Source of the DNA: an uncultured Collinsella sp. | Lineage (GTDB): Bacteria > Actinomycetota > Coriobacteriia > Coriobacteriales > Coriobacteriaceae | Direction: 5' to 3' | DNA length: 5,400 nt | Assembly: GCA_902493545.1 (NCBI GenBank) | Contig: CABUQI010000086.1 | Location: 1 to 5,400 of the forward strand | Shown here: in pieces, positions 1 to 4,915 of the stretch | How the letters are laid out: each line of letters starts with the position of its first letter | Numbering within the stretch: position 1 is the stretch's first letter | Notes under the pieces: model-generated | What the model saw: only the letters and a program-made list of their open reading frames with translations | What the model was told of the DNA's origin: nothing | The model's database searches: none | Made by a program: the position numbers and the translations under genes

Positions 1-1
1 G

Positions 2-58
2 TCCTGCTGGTTGGCGGAGAAGGTCACACGGCGCACGACGTGGGATACAGAATCCTAG
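2..58 (+). CDS. Possible 3' end of a convergent gene running in from the left edge
   Basis: The plus frame starting at base 2 is open from the window edge to a TAG at 56-58, giving 18 residues that end in TTWDTES. That TAG overlaps the TAG of the minus-strand recombinase (55-57) within one CTAG palindrome, a common arrangement for convergent genes. G/C is favoured at third positions of this frame. The minus strand read in the recombinase frame past its stop shares the same wobble positions, so a different minus-strand gene off the left edge (reading VVRRVTFSANQQD) explains the bias equally well. No product can be named from so short a piece. Confidence 0.25.
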   Translation, partial: SCWLAEKVTRRTTWDTES

Positions 59-924
59 CTTCCGAGTATCAGCCGCTCGACGACCCTCTGCGCATCCTTG
101 CAGATGCGCGGCCTCGGCACGATGTAGTGCTCGTATGCCGTGCCGATGTCGGTGTGTCCCAGCATCATGGCCACGGTCTCAATACCCACGCCTGCCTCCA
201 CGGCGAGCGTCGCCCACGTGTGACGGCATTCCGTCATCGAGGTCCAGGCGGCTCCGGCTTGGCGACATGCGGATTTGATGTGCCGCGCGATGGCGTCGGG
301 CGACAGCTCGCACAGCCAGCCCGAGCGGCCCTTTCTCAGCGCGCGCAGGCGTTTGACCGCGAAGCGGGGGAGCCAGCAGGACCGCGCGGAGCGCTCGGTC
401 TTCGGCGCCTCGATGACCTCATTGCCGCGCACGACTTGCCTCGAACGGCGGATGCTGACCTCGCCGGTGCGCAGGTCGATGTCCGACCACTTGAGGCCGC
501 ACGCCTCGCCGCGCCGTAGCCCGAGGGTTACCGAACAGATTGCGACCGCCTCGCACTCGTGTCCCCACAGCGCGCGGAGGTAGGCACGGACCTGGCTCGC
601 CTCCATCGTGCGTGGTCGGTGCGCCGGCTTGTGCGGTAGCTCGACACCGGCGGCGGTAGGGTCGTACATCCGCACGCCGAGACGGCGGATGGCCCAGCGG
701 ATAACCTGCCGCAGGGTCTTGTATGCCTTTTCGGCGGCCCCAGGCAGCTCAAACGAATCAATCCAGCCCTGTACGCCCTCGGGCGTTATCGCCTCGAGTT
801 CCAGCTCGCCCCAGCGAGGTAGGACGTGCAGCGCTAGCGCGCTCTCGTATCCGGCCAGGGTGCAGGCACGCAGCCTGCCGCGCTTGTCGTCCATGTACCT
901 CGAGGCGGCCTCTGCAACTTTCAT
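55..924 (-). CDS. int: Tyrosine recombinase / phage integrase
   Basis: This is a 289-residue site-specific tyrosine recombinase of the phage integrase family (Phage_integrase, PF00589), expected to cut and rejoin DNA at attachment sites. An N-terminal helical core-binding domain covers about residues 3-88 and the catalytic domain about 105-280. Visible active-site elements are Arg137 in GLRRGE, Lys175 in EAPKTE, Arg234-His235 in TECRHTW, His257 in MLGHTD and the nucleophile Tyr267 in YEHY, ten residues after His257 as usual. The first His of the box II HxxR motif is Thr231 here. I chose the ATG at 924-922 because a GGAG lies six bases upstream; an ATG at 927 and a TTG at 936 are in frame but too close to that site. 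The gene opposes the late cassette that follows, and its 3' end faces the left edge. No excisionase or repressor is visible. Confidence 0.93.
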   Translation of the reverse strand: MKVAEAASRYMDDKRGRLRACTLAGYESALALHVLPRWGELELEAITPEGVQGWIDSFELPGAAEKAYKTLRQVIRWAIRRLGVRMYDPTAAGVELPHKPAHRPRTMEASQVRAYLRALWGHECEAVAICSVTLGLRRGEACGLKWSDIDLRTGEVSIRRSRQVVRGNEVIEAPKTERSARSCWLPRFAVKRLRALRKGRSGWLCELSPDAIARHIKSACRQAGAAWTSMTECRHTWATLAVEAGVGIETVAMMLGHTDIGTAYEHYIVPRPRICKDAQRVVERLILGS

Positions 925-942
925 CATGGTCTCCAATCCCGT

Positions 943-991
943 AAATCCCAGACGCGTGGGCTCTCAAGGAGAGGATACGCGCGTGGGATTT
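943..991. repeat. 49-bp concentric interrupted palindrome between int and the late cassette
   Basis: Outer arms AAATCCCAGACGCG (943-956) and CGCGCGTGGGATTT (978-991) are inverted repeats matching at 12 of 14 positions. An inner CTCTC-AAG-GAGAG (961-973) is centred on the same base, 967. Base 957 also pairs with 977 and 958 can wobble-pair with 976, so 18 of 23 opposing positions are Watson-Crick pairs. The octamer CGCGTGGG also occurs as a direct repeat at 953-960 and 980-987. There is no T-tract after either arm, so a simple terminator is unlikely. A recombinase or regulator binding site next to int is the natural reading, but the function is inferred. Confidence 0.7.
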
Positions 992-1011
992 CTGCCACGA
1001 GAGGTCGAGAG

Positions 1012-1018
1012 AAAGGAG
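1012..1018 (+). promoter_or_regulatory. Ribosome binding site that opens the late cassette
   Basis: AAAGGAG lies five bases before the ATG at 1024 and fixes that start. No convincing -35/-10 pair was found between 928 and 1011, so the promoter driving the cassette is probably elsewhere or non-canonical. Confidence 0.75.
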
Positions 1019-1023
1019 TCTAA

Positions 1024-1431
1024 ATGGCATTGATCGGGACCCTTGTCGGGCCCACAGTGCGCCTGGCGACAGACGGGAGGGGTCTCCCGATTCTCGCGTC
1101 TGATGAGCCTGAGGTCCCCGAGGGTTTCAAGGCGGTCATGGCGTATGAGCAGCGGGGAGGTTCCATCTACCAAGTATGGAGTGTCGTGCCGGACGGGGTG
1201 CGCGAAGACGCGGTGCGTCTTGCTGCCATGTCCGCCGAGACTCTCGGTGATGAGGACGCGCTTAAGGTGCCCCAGCTCATCCGGCAGTGGTATGTGGGTG
1301 AGGCCTCGTATGCCGCCGGCGCGCGCGTGGCGTATGGAGGCGACCTGTACAAGTGCCTGCAGACGCATGCACCCCGTATCGGATCTGAGCCCAATACGGC
1401 TCCGGAGCTTTGGGAAAGAATCAACCATTAA
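1024..1431 (+). CDS. Phage tail-end protein with one carbohydrate-binding-like module
   Basis: This 135-residue protein has two parts. Residues 5-60 form a conserved N-terminal module (ATDGRGLPI at 15-23, then YEQ and IYQVWSVVPD at 48-57). A helical stretch ending in DEDALKVP (76-83) leads into a C-terminal module at about 86-134 with the layout SYAAGARVAYGGDLYKCLQ ... ELWERI. That layout resembles the CBM5/12-type chitin/carbohydrate-binding folds common at phage tail tips: Tyr, Gly, basic-Val, aromatic, Gly-x-Leu-Tyr, and a terminal Trp. The next gene is a clear paralogue carrying one more such module. The position just before the lysis genes fits a baseplate or receptor-binding accessory protein. 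Binding to cell-wall or surface glycans is inferred from the module type; the exact ligand is unknown. The start is fixed by AAAGGAG at 1012-1018. Confidence 0.82.
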   Translation: MALIGTLVGPTVRLATDGRGLPILASDEPEVPEGFKAVMAYEQRGGSIYQVWSVVPDGVREDAVRLAAMSAETLGDEDALKVPQLIRQWYVGEASYAAGARVAYGGDLYKCLQTHAPRIGSEPNTAPELWERINH

Positions 1432-1439
1432 GGAGAAAA

Positions 1440-2009
1440 ATGTTTTACGGACAATTTGTATCTGGGTCTGTCTACCTGACCACGGATGGCTCCGGCCTGC
1501 CGATTCGCGAGGCGGCGGAACCCAATCCCGGCACCGGTTACCACACGGTGCTCTCCTATGAGCAGCATGACGGCGCCATCTGGCAGGTGTGGACTCTCGT
1601 TCCCGATGCCGGAACGCCTCAGGAGGCTGCCCTCATGCTCGCCCAGATCAAGGCGGCCGCCCTCTCCGACGATGATGCGTTGAAGGTTCCGGCACTCTAT
1701 CCACTCTACGCATGCGGTCACGTCTATGCGCAAGGAGACCGCGTGCTCTGGCAGGGCACGCTCTACAAGGCCATCTCCGGCCACACGGCGACTGCGGCGG
1801 ATCCCGCTTCCGACCCCCAGCACTGGGCGAAGGTCGTGGCGTCCACGGCCGGCGGCGAGAACGTTCCCGAGTGGGTCAGTGGCAAGACGTATGCCAAGGG
1901 CGACCGCGTCACCAAGTACGGAAGCGTCTACGAGTCTCTGATGGACGGCAACACCATCGAGCCGGGCACGCTCGGCAGCGACCACGCGTGGAAGCAACTG
2001 ACTGCCTAG
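1440..2009 (+). CDS. Phage tail-end protein with two carbohydrate-binding-like modules
   Basis: This 189-residue protein is a paralogue of the preceding gene. The shared N-terminal module includes TTDGSGLPI (14-22), SYEQ (39-42) and IWQVWTLVPD (47-56), followed by a helical segment ending DDDALKVPALYP. Two carbohydrate-binding-like modules follow, at about 87-132 (YAQGDRVLWQGTLYKA ... HWAKV) and 142-188 (VPEW ... YAKGDRVTKYGSVYESL ... AWKQL). The DALKVP-LYP to GDRV to LYK layout, followed by a VPEW...GDKV-type final repeat, is one I recognise from many gut siphophages just upstream of holin and lysin genes. I use the ATG at 1440, four bases after AAGGAG (1430-1435), which overlaps the previous stop; an upstream in-frame TTG at 1410 lies inside the previous gene and is unlikely. 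The predicted role is binding of host-surface glycan; the ligand is unknown. Confidence 0.85.
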   Translation: MFYGQFVSGSVYLTTDGSGLPIREAAEPNPGTGYHTVLSYEQHDGAIWQVWTLVPDAGTPQEAALMLAQIKAAALSDDDALKVPALYPLYACGHVYAQGDRVLWQGTLYKAISGHTATAADPASDPQHWAKVVASTAGGENVPEWVSGKTYAKGDRVTKYGSVYESLMDGNTIEPGTLGSDHAWKQLTA

Positions 2010-2022
2010 TGGAAGCGCGCGA

Positions 2023-2331
2023 ATGGAAGAACTAGCCCGCGTGGCCGTCCAGTGGGCCGTGCCGGTTGTCCTCGCGGCCCTCGCGGGTGCGCTCATGCGC
2101 CTGTACCGGCTCATGGACGCGATGCAGGAGGGCACTCGGACGATGCTGCGAAGCCGCCTCGTGGACCTCCATGAGCGCTATGTGGTCAGCGGCAAGGGTT
2201 GCCCCGACTGGGTCAAGCAGGAGGCCTCGCAGGTCTACGGGGCCTACCACGGCATGGGCGGAAATGGCACCGGCACCCACTACTACCAGGAAATCGTTAA
2301 CGCCCCCATCAGGGGAGAATCGGAGGACTAG
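2023..2331 (+). CDS. Small phage membrane protein of the lysis region, one N-terminal helix
   Basis: This 102-residue protein has a hydrophobic segment at about residues 7-28 (VAVQWAVPVVLAALAGALM), then a charged, probably helical, domain. It contains MLRSRLVDLHERYVVSGKGCPDW (41-63, broadly) and ends near GGNGTG (79-84). An N-terminal membrane anchor followed by a RxxLxxxH...Y-x4-G...GGNGT tail is a layout I recall from small proteins encoded just before holins in gut phages. No function is established for it as far as I know. It could be an accessory holin or antiholin, or a membrane organiser for lysis; this is inference from position and topology. Thirteen bases separate it from the previous stop. 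The ribosome binding site is weak (GGAA at 2011-2014), so its translation may be partly coupled to the upstream gene. Confidence 0.8.
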   Translation: MEELARVAVQWAVPVVLAALAGALMRLYRLMDAMQEGTRTMLRSRLVDLHERYVVSGKGCPDWVKQEASQVYGAYHGMGGNGTGTHYYQEIVNAPIRGESED

Positions 2332-2335
2332 CATC

Positions 2336-2575
2336 ATGGAGAAGTACGAGGAATGGGCAATCGCGGCCCTCACCCGCGCCGTCAAGACGGCTGCTCAGAC
2401 GGCGGTGGCGCTCATCGGTACCGGGAGCGTCGGATTCACGGACCTCGACTGGGTGCAGGTCGCGAGCGTGGCGGGCGTCGCCGCCGTCGTGTCGCTGCTA
2501 ACCAGTGTCGCGACCGACCTGCCAGAGGTTGACGGCGCGCAGCCGGGACCGTCTCACGAGGGCGGCGAGGAATAG
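2336..2575 (+). CDS. Phage holin, r1t type
   Basis: This 79-residue protein has two hydrophobic segments (about 17-34 and 40-59) separated by a short turn with SVGFTDLDW (31-39), and an acidic C-terminal tail. The pattern of helix, D-x-D/D-W turn, VASVAGVAAVVSLLTSVAT helix, then DLPEV closely matches the r1t-type holin family (Phage_r1t_holin). Such holins accumulate in the cytoplasmic membrane and open it at a set time so that the endolysin reaches the wall. The ATG at 2336 is supported by GGAGG at 2322-2326, inside the previous gene; the frame stays open upstream to 2066, but that part overlaps the preceding gene and looks non-coding. It lies directly upstream of the amidase, the standard holin-endolysin order. 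Confidence 0.87.
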   Translation: MEKYEEWAIAALTRAVKTAAQTAVALIGTGSVGFTDLDWVQVASVAGVAAVVSLLTSVATDLPEVDGAQPGPSHEGGEE

Positions 2576-2576
2576 C

Positions 2577-3395
2577 GTGGCCAAGCTGTTCGTCATCTGC
2601 GGGCACGGCGCCGGCGACCCCGGCTGCTGCGCCGGCGGGTACACCGAGGCCGAGCGCGTGCGTGCGCTCGGCAGGCGCATCAAGGAGCTTGGCGGCGATC
2701 AGGTGGTGCTTTGCGACACTTCGCGCAACTGGTATGCGGACGGCGGGCTGAACAGCCTCAAGGCCGACGGTCCCGTCGTTGAGCTGCATATGGATGCCAG
2801 CGGCCTCAAGACACCTCACGGTGCCCATGTGATCATCAGCTCGAAGTTCAGTCCGGACTCCTACGACAAGGCGCTGGCGGACAAGCTGTCCGCGTTCATG
2901 CCGGGCCGAGCGCAGAAGCTCGTCAAGCGATCCGACCTCGCTAACATCAACAGGGCCGCCGCGAGGGGCATCAACTACCGCCTCGCCGAGAACGGCTTCA
3001 TCGACAACGGCGGCGATCTGCAGAAGTTCAATGAATATCTCGACGACCTGGCCCGAATCTACCTCGAGAGTTTCGGAATCAAGGCATCGAATTCCGCCAC
3101 CACTCATCAGACGCCTTCGAAACAGCCGACCCAGCAGGCGATCGTGACCGAGAACTTCGGCGGCCGCTACCGCTGCACTGTGTCCAAGCTGAACGTTCGC
3201 ACCGCCCCATCGCTGTCCGGCTCCGTCGTGGCCTCCTACGGCCTCGGCCAGACCGTCGTCCTCGATGACTGGTACAAGGTTGCTGACGGTTACGTGTGGG
3301 GGCGTTACACCGGTTATAGCGGCAACGTCCGCTATGTCGCCGTCGGACGCGCCACCGGAAAGCCCGAGGCAGATGACTACCTCATCAAGGAGTGA
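2577..3395 (+). CDS. Endolysin: N-acetylmuramoyl-L-alanine amidase (Amidase_3) with C-terminal SH3b domain
   Basis: This 272-residue endolysin is predicted to cut the bond between N-acetylmuramic acid and L-alanine in peptidoglycan. The N-terminal amidase (about 4-168, Amidase_3, PF01520) shows the zinc ligands His10 (GHG), Glu24 (TEAE) and His71 (ELHMDA), and the catalytic Glu138 (AENGFIDN). A Thr/Gln/Ser/Pro-rich linker (about 169-190) joins it to an SH3b domain (about 198-258) containing LNVRTAPSLSG, which is expected to bind the cell wall. There is no signal peptide, so export must rely on the holin encoded next door. The start is a GTG at 2577, one base after the holin stop and six bases after GAGG (2567-2570); the amidase fold begins immediately after it (KLFVICGHG), which rules out the longer in-frame extension to 2505. 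Confidence 0.94.
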   Translation: MAKLFVICGHGAGDPGCCAGGYTEAERVRALGRRIKELGGDQVVLCDTSRNWYADGGLNSLKADGPVVELHMDASGLKTPHGAHVIISSKFSPDSYDKALADKLSAFMPGRAQKLVKRSDLANINRAAARGINYRLAENGFIDNGGDLQKFNEYLDDLARIYLESFGIKASNSATTHQTPSKQPTQQAIVTENFGGRYRCTVSKLNVRTAPSLSGSVVASYGLGQTVVLDDWYKVADGYVWGRYTGYSGNVRYVAVGRATGKPEADDYLIKE

Positions 3396-3396
3396 C

Positions 3397-3699
3397 ATGA
3401 AACTTAGCGAGAAGCTACTCGGCGTCGTCTACGCGGTCGTGGCGGTCATCGCCATGGTCGCGCTCATCACCGTTGCCTGCTCGCTTTTGCATCCCAGCGA
3501 TGCGAGCGCGACGGGCGTCGCCACGGTTATAGACCAGTCCGACGGACCGCTCTACGATCTGCCGCAGAACGTGACCTCATACATCGCCATCGAGCGTTCG
3601 ACGAATCGAGCATACATCGTAGTCGAGAGCGACCGCGGCATCGCGATCACGCCGTACCTCGACGAGGACGGCGACCAGGTGGTTATCGCCAGACCATAA
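3397..3699 (+). CDS. Membrane-anchored small protein with DUF6440-like C-terminal domain
   Basis: This 100-residue protein has a hydrophobic N-terminal helix (about 8-28, LGVVYAVVAVIAMVALITVAC), then a short linker and an extracytoplasmic-looking domain at about 58-99. The spacing of IAIERSTNRAYIVV and IAITPYLDEDGDQVV resembles the DUF6440 pattern (xVDxxTGVxYLxx...GGITPLLDxDGKP), a domain of unknown function frequent in phages and gut bacteria. Cys28 is preceded by TVA, a poor lipobox, so a plain membrane anchor is likelier than a lipoprotein. AAGGAG (3387-3392) sits in the endolysin's last codons and the ATG follows the endolysin stop by one base. It is the last gene before the terminator, so it could be a lysis accessory or a lysogenic-conversion gene; neither is demonstrated. 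Confidence 0.8.
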   Translation: MKLSEKLLGVVYAVVAVIAMVALITVACSLLHPSDASATGVATVIDQSDGPLYDLPQNVTSYIAIERSTNRAYIVVESDRGIAITPYLDEDGDQVVIARP

Positions 3700-3703
3700 G
3701 GAC

Positions 3704-3741
3704 AGGCCCCTTCCCGGTAGTCCCGGGGAGGGGCCTCTTTG
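3704..3741 (+). terminator. Strong rho-independent terminator of the late cassette
   Basis: AGGCCCCTTCCCGG (3704-3717) pairs with CCGGGGAGGGGCCT (3723-3736) to form a 14-bp stem with a single T-G wobble and a five-base loop. A short T-rich tail (CTTTGTGTT) follows. It begins five bases after the stop of the DUF6440-like gene. The complementary strand lacks a T-tract after the stem, so it probably works in the plus direction only. Confidence 0.9.
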
Positions 3742-3751
3742 TGTTAATAAA

Positions 3752-3795
3752 TGGGGATATTCCGGGTGCACGCCCGCGCGGCTTTCATATCCCCA
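3752..3795. repeat. Inverted repeat TGGGGATAT / ATATCCCCA
   Basis: TGGGGATAT (3752-3760) and ATATCCCCA (3787-3795) are perfect 9-bp inverted repeats. The 26-base GC-rich spacer itself contains CGGG/CCCG (3763-3766 and 3773-3776). A further ATCCCA follows at 3799-3804. There is no T-tract on either side. It may be a protein-binding site or part of an attachment site. Confidence 0.55.
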
Positions 3796-3810
3796 AATTA
3801 TCCCAAGTGC

Positions 3811-3834
3811 GCGCGCTAACCCGTTTTTACGCGC
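3811..3834. repeat. Small hairpin downstream of thiD
   Basis: GCGCG (3811-3815) with TAA (3817-3819) pairs with TTA (3827-3829) and CGCGC (3830-3834). This gives eight pairs with one bulged C and a seven-base loop. It lies about 68 bases past the thiD stop and could end thiD transcription, but there is no T-tract on the minus strand, so it would be a weak or non-canonical terminator. Confidence 0.35.
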
Positions 3835-3901
3835 TTCTGCCGTTGTTGTCGTACTTCAACCAGCAGGTAAACGGCGTGTTCGTTTTTGTCGTTCCTACAG
3901 G

Positions 3902-4732
3902 TCAGTATTGCCACATGTGGTTGACGGGGCCGGAACCTTTGCCCATGTTAAAGCCGGCGGCGAGGGCGCCGGTTAGGTAGGCCTTGCCGGCGTTGACGGC
4001 GTCGGCAAGATCCATGCCCTGGGCCAGCGCGCAGGCGATGGCGGACGAGAGCGTGCAGCCGGTGCCGTGCGTGTTGTCGGTCTCGATGCGCTTGTGGCGG
4101 AACCACGTGGTGAGTGGATCTCCCAGATGGTTGCCCTCGTCATCGAGTGGCGCGGGTTCGGCCAGTACGTCGTTGGCCTCGTTGACAAAATGCCCGCCCT
4201 TAACGAGGGACGCGCAGCCAAAGCGGCGGGTGAGGAGCATGGCAGCGTTTTGCTGGGTGCGCTCGGAATCGACCTCGTAGTCGAGCAGCGCCATGGCCTC
4301 GGGGATGTTGGGCGTGATGACGGTCGCCAGCGGGAACAGGCGACGCGTGAGCGCCTCAGCGGCATCTTCGGCAATGAGGCGGGCGCCCGAAGTGGCGACC
4401 ATGACGGGATCGACGACGATATTTTGTGCGTTCCAGGCACTCAGGCGGTCGGCGATAACCTCGATAATCTCTGCAGAAGAAACCATGCCGATTTTGACTG
4501 CGTTGGGGCGAATATCGTCAAAGACGGCGTCAATTTGCGCAGCGACGATATCGGGGGAGATATTTTGCACGGCGGTGACACCGAGCGTGTTTTGTGCGGT
4601 GATGGCCGTGATGGCTGTCTCGGCATACAGACGGTGCGCCGTGATGGTCTTAATGTCGGCCTGAATGCCGGCGCCACCGCTGGAATCGGATCCTGCGATG
4701 GATAGAACGGCAGGTACCTTGCTGCGATCCAT
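3902..4732 (-). CDS. thiD: Hydroxymethylpyrimidine / hydroxymethylpyrimidine-phosphate kinase
   Basis: This 276-residue cytoplasmic kinase of the ribokinase-like superfamily (Phos_pyr_kin, PF08543) phosphorylates HMP and HMP-P to HMP-PP, the pyrimidine half of thiamine. Family signatures are in order: the substrate-binding GSDSSGGAGIQAD (14-26), VDPVM (107-111), TPNIPEA (140-146), VKGGH (177-181), the anion-hole/catalytic-base loop NTHGTGCTLS (220-229), and a C-terminal GKGSGPVNH (264-272). Length and motifs are normal, so it appears intact despite the neighbouring prophage. The ATG at 4732 is preceded by AAGGGAG (4744-4738) with a five-base spacer. thiC lies upstream on the same strand across a 183-bp gap, so the two consecutive pathway steps are encoded together, although thiD may also have its own promoter. 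Confidence 0.96.
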   Translation of the reverse strand: MDRSKVPAVLSIAGSDSSGGAGIQADIKTITAHRLYAETAITAITAQNTLGVTAVQNISPDIVAAQIDAVFDDIRPNAVKIGMVSSAEIIEVIADRLSAWNAQNIVVDPVMVATSGARLIAEDAAEALTRRLFPLATVITPNIPEAMALLDYEVDSERTQQNAAMLLTRRFGCASLVKGGHFVNEANDVLAEPAPLDDEGNHLGDPLTTWFRHKRIETDNTHGTGCTLSSAIACALAQGMDLADAVNAGKAYLTGALAAGFNMGKGSGPVNHMWQY

Positions 4733-4778
4733 GTTCGCTCCCTTGTCTGGTCGGATTCAAATGGGTCTTTAAGCCAGC

Positions 4779-4784
4779 ATTATA
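4779..4784 (-). promoter_or_regulatory. Candidate -10 element of a thiD promoter
   Basis: A perfect TATAAT reads on the minus strand, about 46 bases upstream of the thiD ATG. No -35 hexamer resembling TTGACA occurs at 16-18 bases; the place is taken instead by the small inverted repeat CGGC-GATAT-GCCG (4798-4810). If active, it would need an activator or would be weak. Confidence 0.4.
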
Positions 4785-4835
4785 AAGATGCCCAGGCCGG
4801 CGATATGCCGAACCCGGGCGCGAGATGTAATTTTT

Positions 4836-4855
4836 ACGCAAATGTAAGCAAATGT
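4836..4855. repeat. Tandem 10-bp repeat in the thiC-thiD gap
   Basis: ACGCAAATGT (4836-4845) is followed immediately by AAGCAAATGT (4846-4855), identical at 9 of 10 bases. The spacing is about one helical turn, so a protein could contact both copies on one face. On the minus strand the pair lies just downstream of a TTGACG (4866-4861), where promoter spacer and -10 sequences would be. Confidence 0.55.
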
Positions 4856-4860
4856 TCACA

Positions 4861-4866
4861 CGTCAA
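4861..4866 (-). promoter_or_regulatory. Candidate -35 hexamer TTGACG upstream of thiD
   Basis: TTGACG on the minus strand matches five of six consensus bases, but no good -10 lies 16-18 bases downstream. The nearest candidate, TACATT, is at 14 bases and overlaps the tandem repeat. It is a weak promoter candidate within the thiC-thiD gap. Confidence 0.3.
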
Positions 4867-4915
4867 CAATTGGCGGGCGCCGACTCGATGTTAAAAGGCG
4901 ATTGCGGCGAAGAGA

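Larger units (their letters stand above)
3742..3901. other. Non-coding phage/host junction, candidate right attachment region
   Basis: These 160 bases separate the phage terminator from the host thiD stop and hold no credible gene. They contain two inverted repeats, listed separately (3752-3795 and 3811-3834). A prophage right attachment site is expected in such a place, because lysis genes commonly end next to attR. No second copy of an attachment core longer than chance was found in the window, so the exact boundary is not determined. Confidence 0.45.

Noticed and set aside
1428..2135. Minus-strand open frame of 235 codons opposite the second tail gene
   Set aside because: It overlaps a well-supported plus-strand gene with conserved modules; its composition is that of an antisense shadow.
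2436..3398. Minus-strand open frame of 320 codons opposite the endolysin
   Set aside because: It mirrors the amidase gene in high-GC DNA, lacks recognisable domains and has no ribosome binding site advantage; the plus strand has clear catalytic motifs.
3470..3482. Lipobox in the DUF6440-like protein
   Set aside because: Cys28 is preceded by Thr-Val-Ala rather than an aliphatic residue at -3, so lipoprotein processing is not well supported.
3..3867. Inverted 11-bp match between 3-13 and 3857-3867 (CCTGCTGGTTG), considered as inversion or attachment sites
   Set aside because: A few inverted 11-mers are expected by chance in a window of this size, and the match does not extend further.
3741..3980. 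Plus-strand open frame of 79 codons across the phage/host junction
   Set aside because: It runs through two hairpins into the thiD 3' end, has no good ribosome binding site and begins within the terminator tail.
4067..4705. Plus-strand open frame of 212 codons opposite thiD
   Set aside because: thiD has every family motif on the other strand; this frame shows no domain and no start signal.
4733..4915. Thiamine pyrophosphate riboswitch upstream of thiD
   Set aside because: No CTGAGA-type core or the expected paired elements were found on the minus strand.
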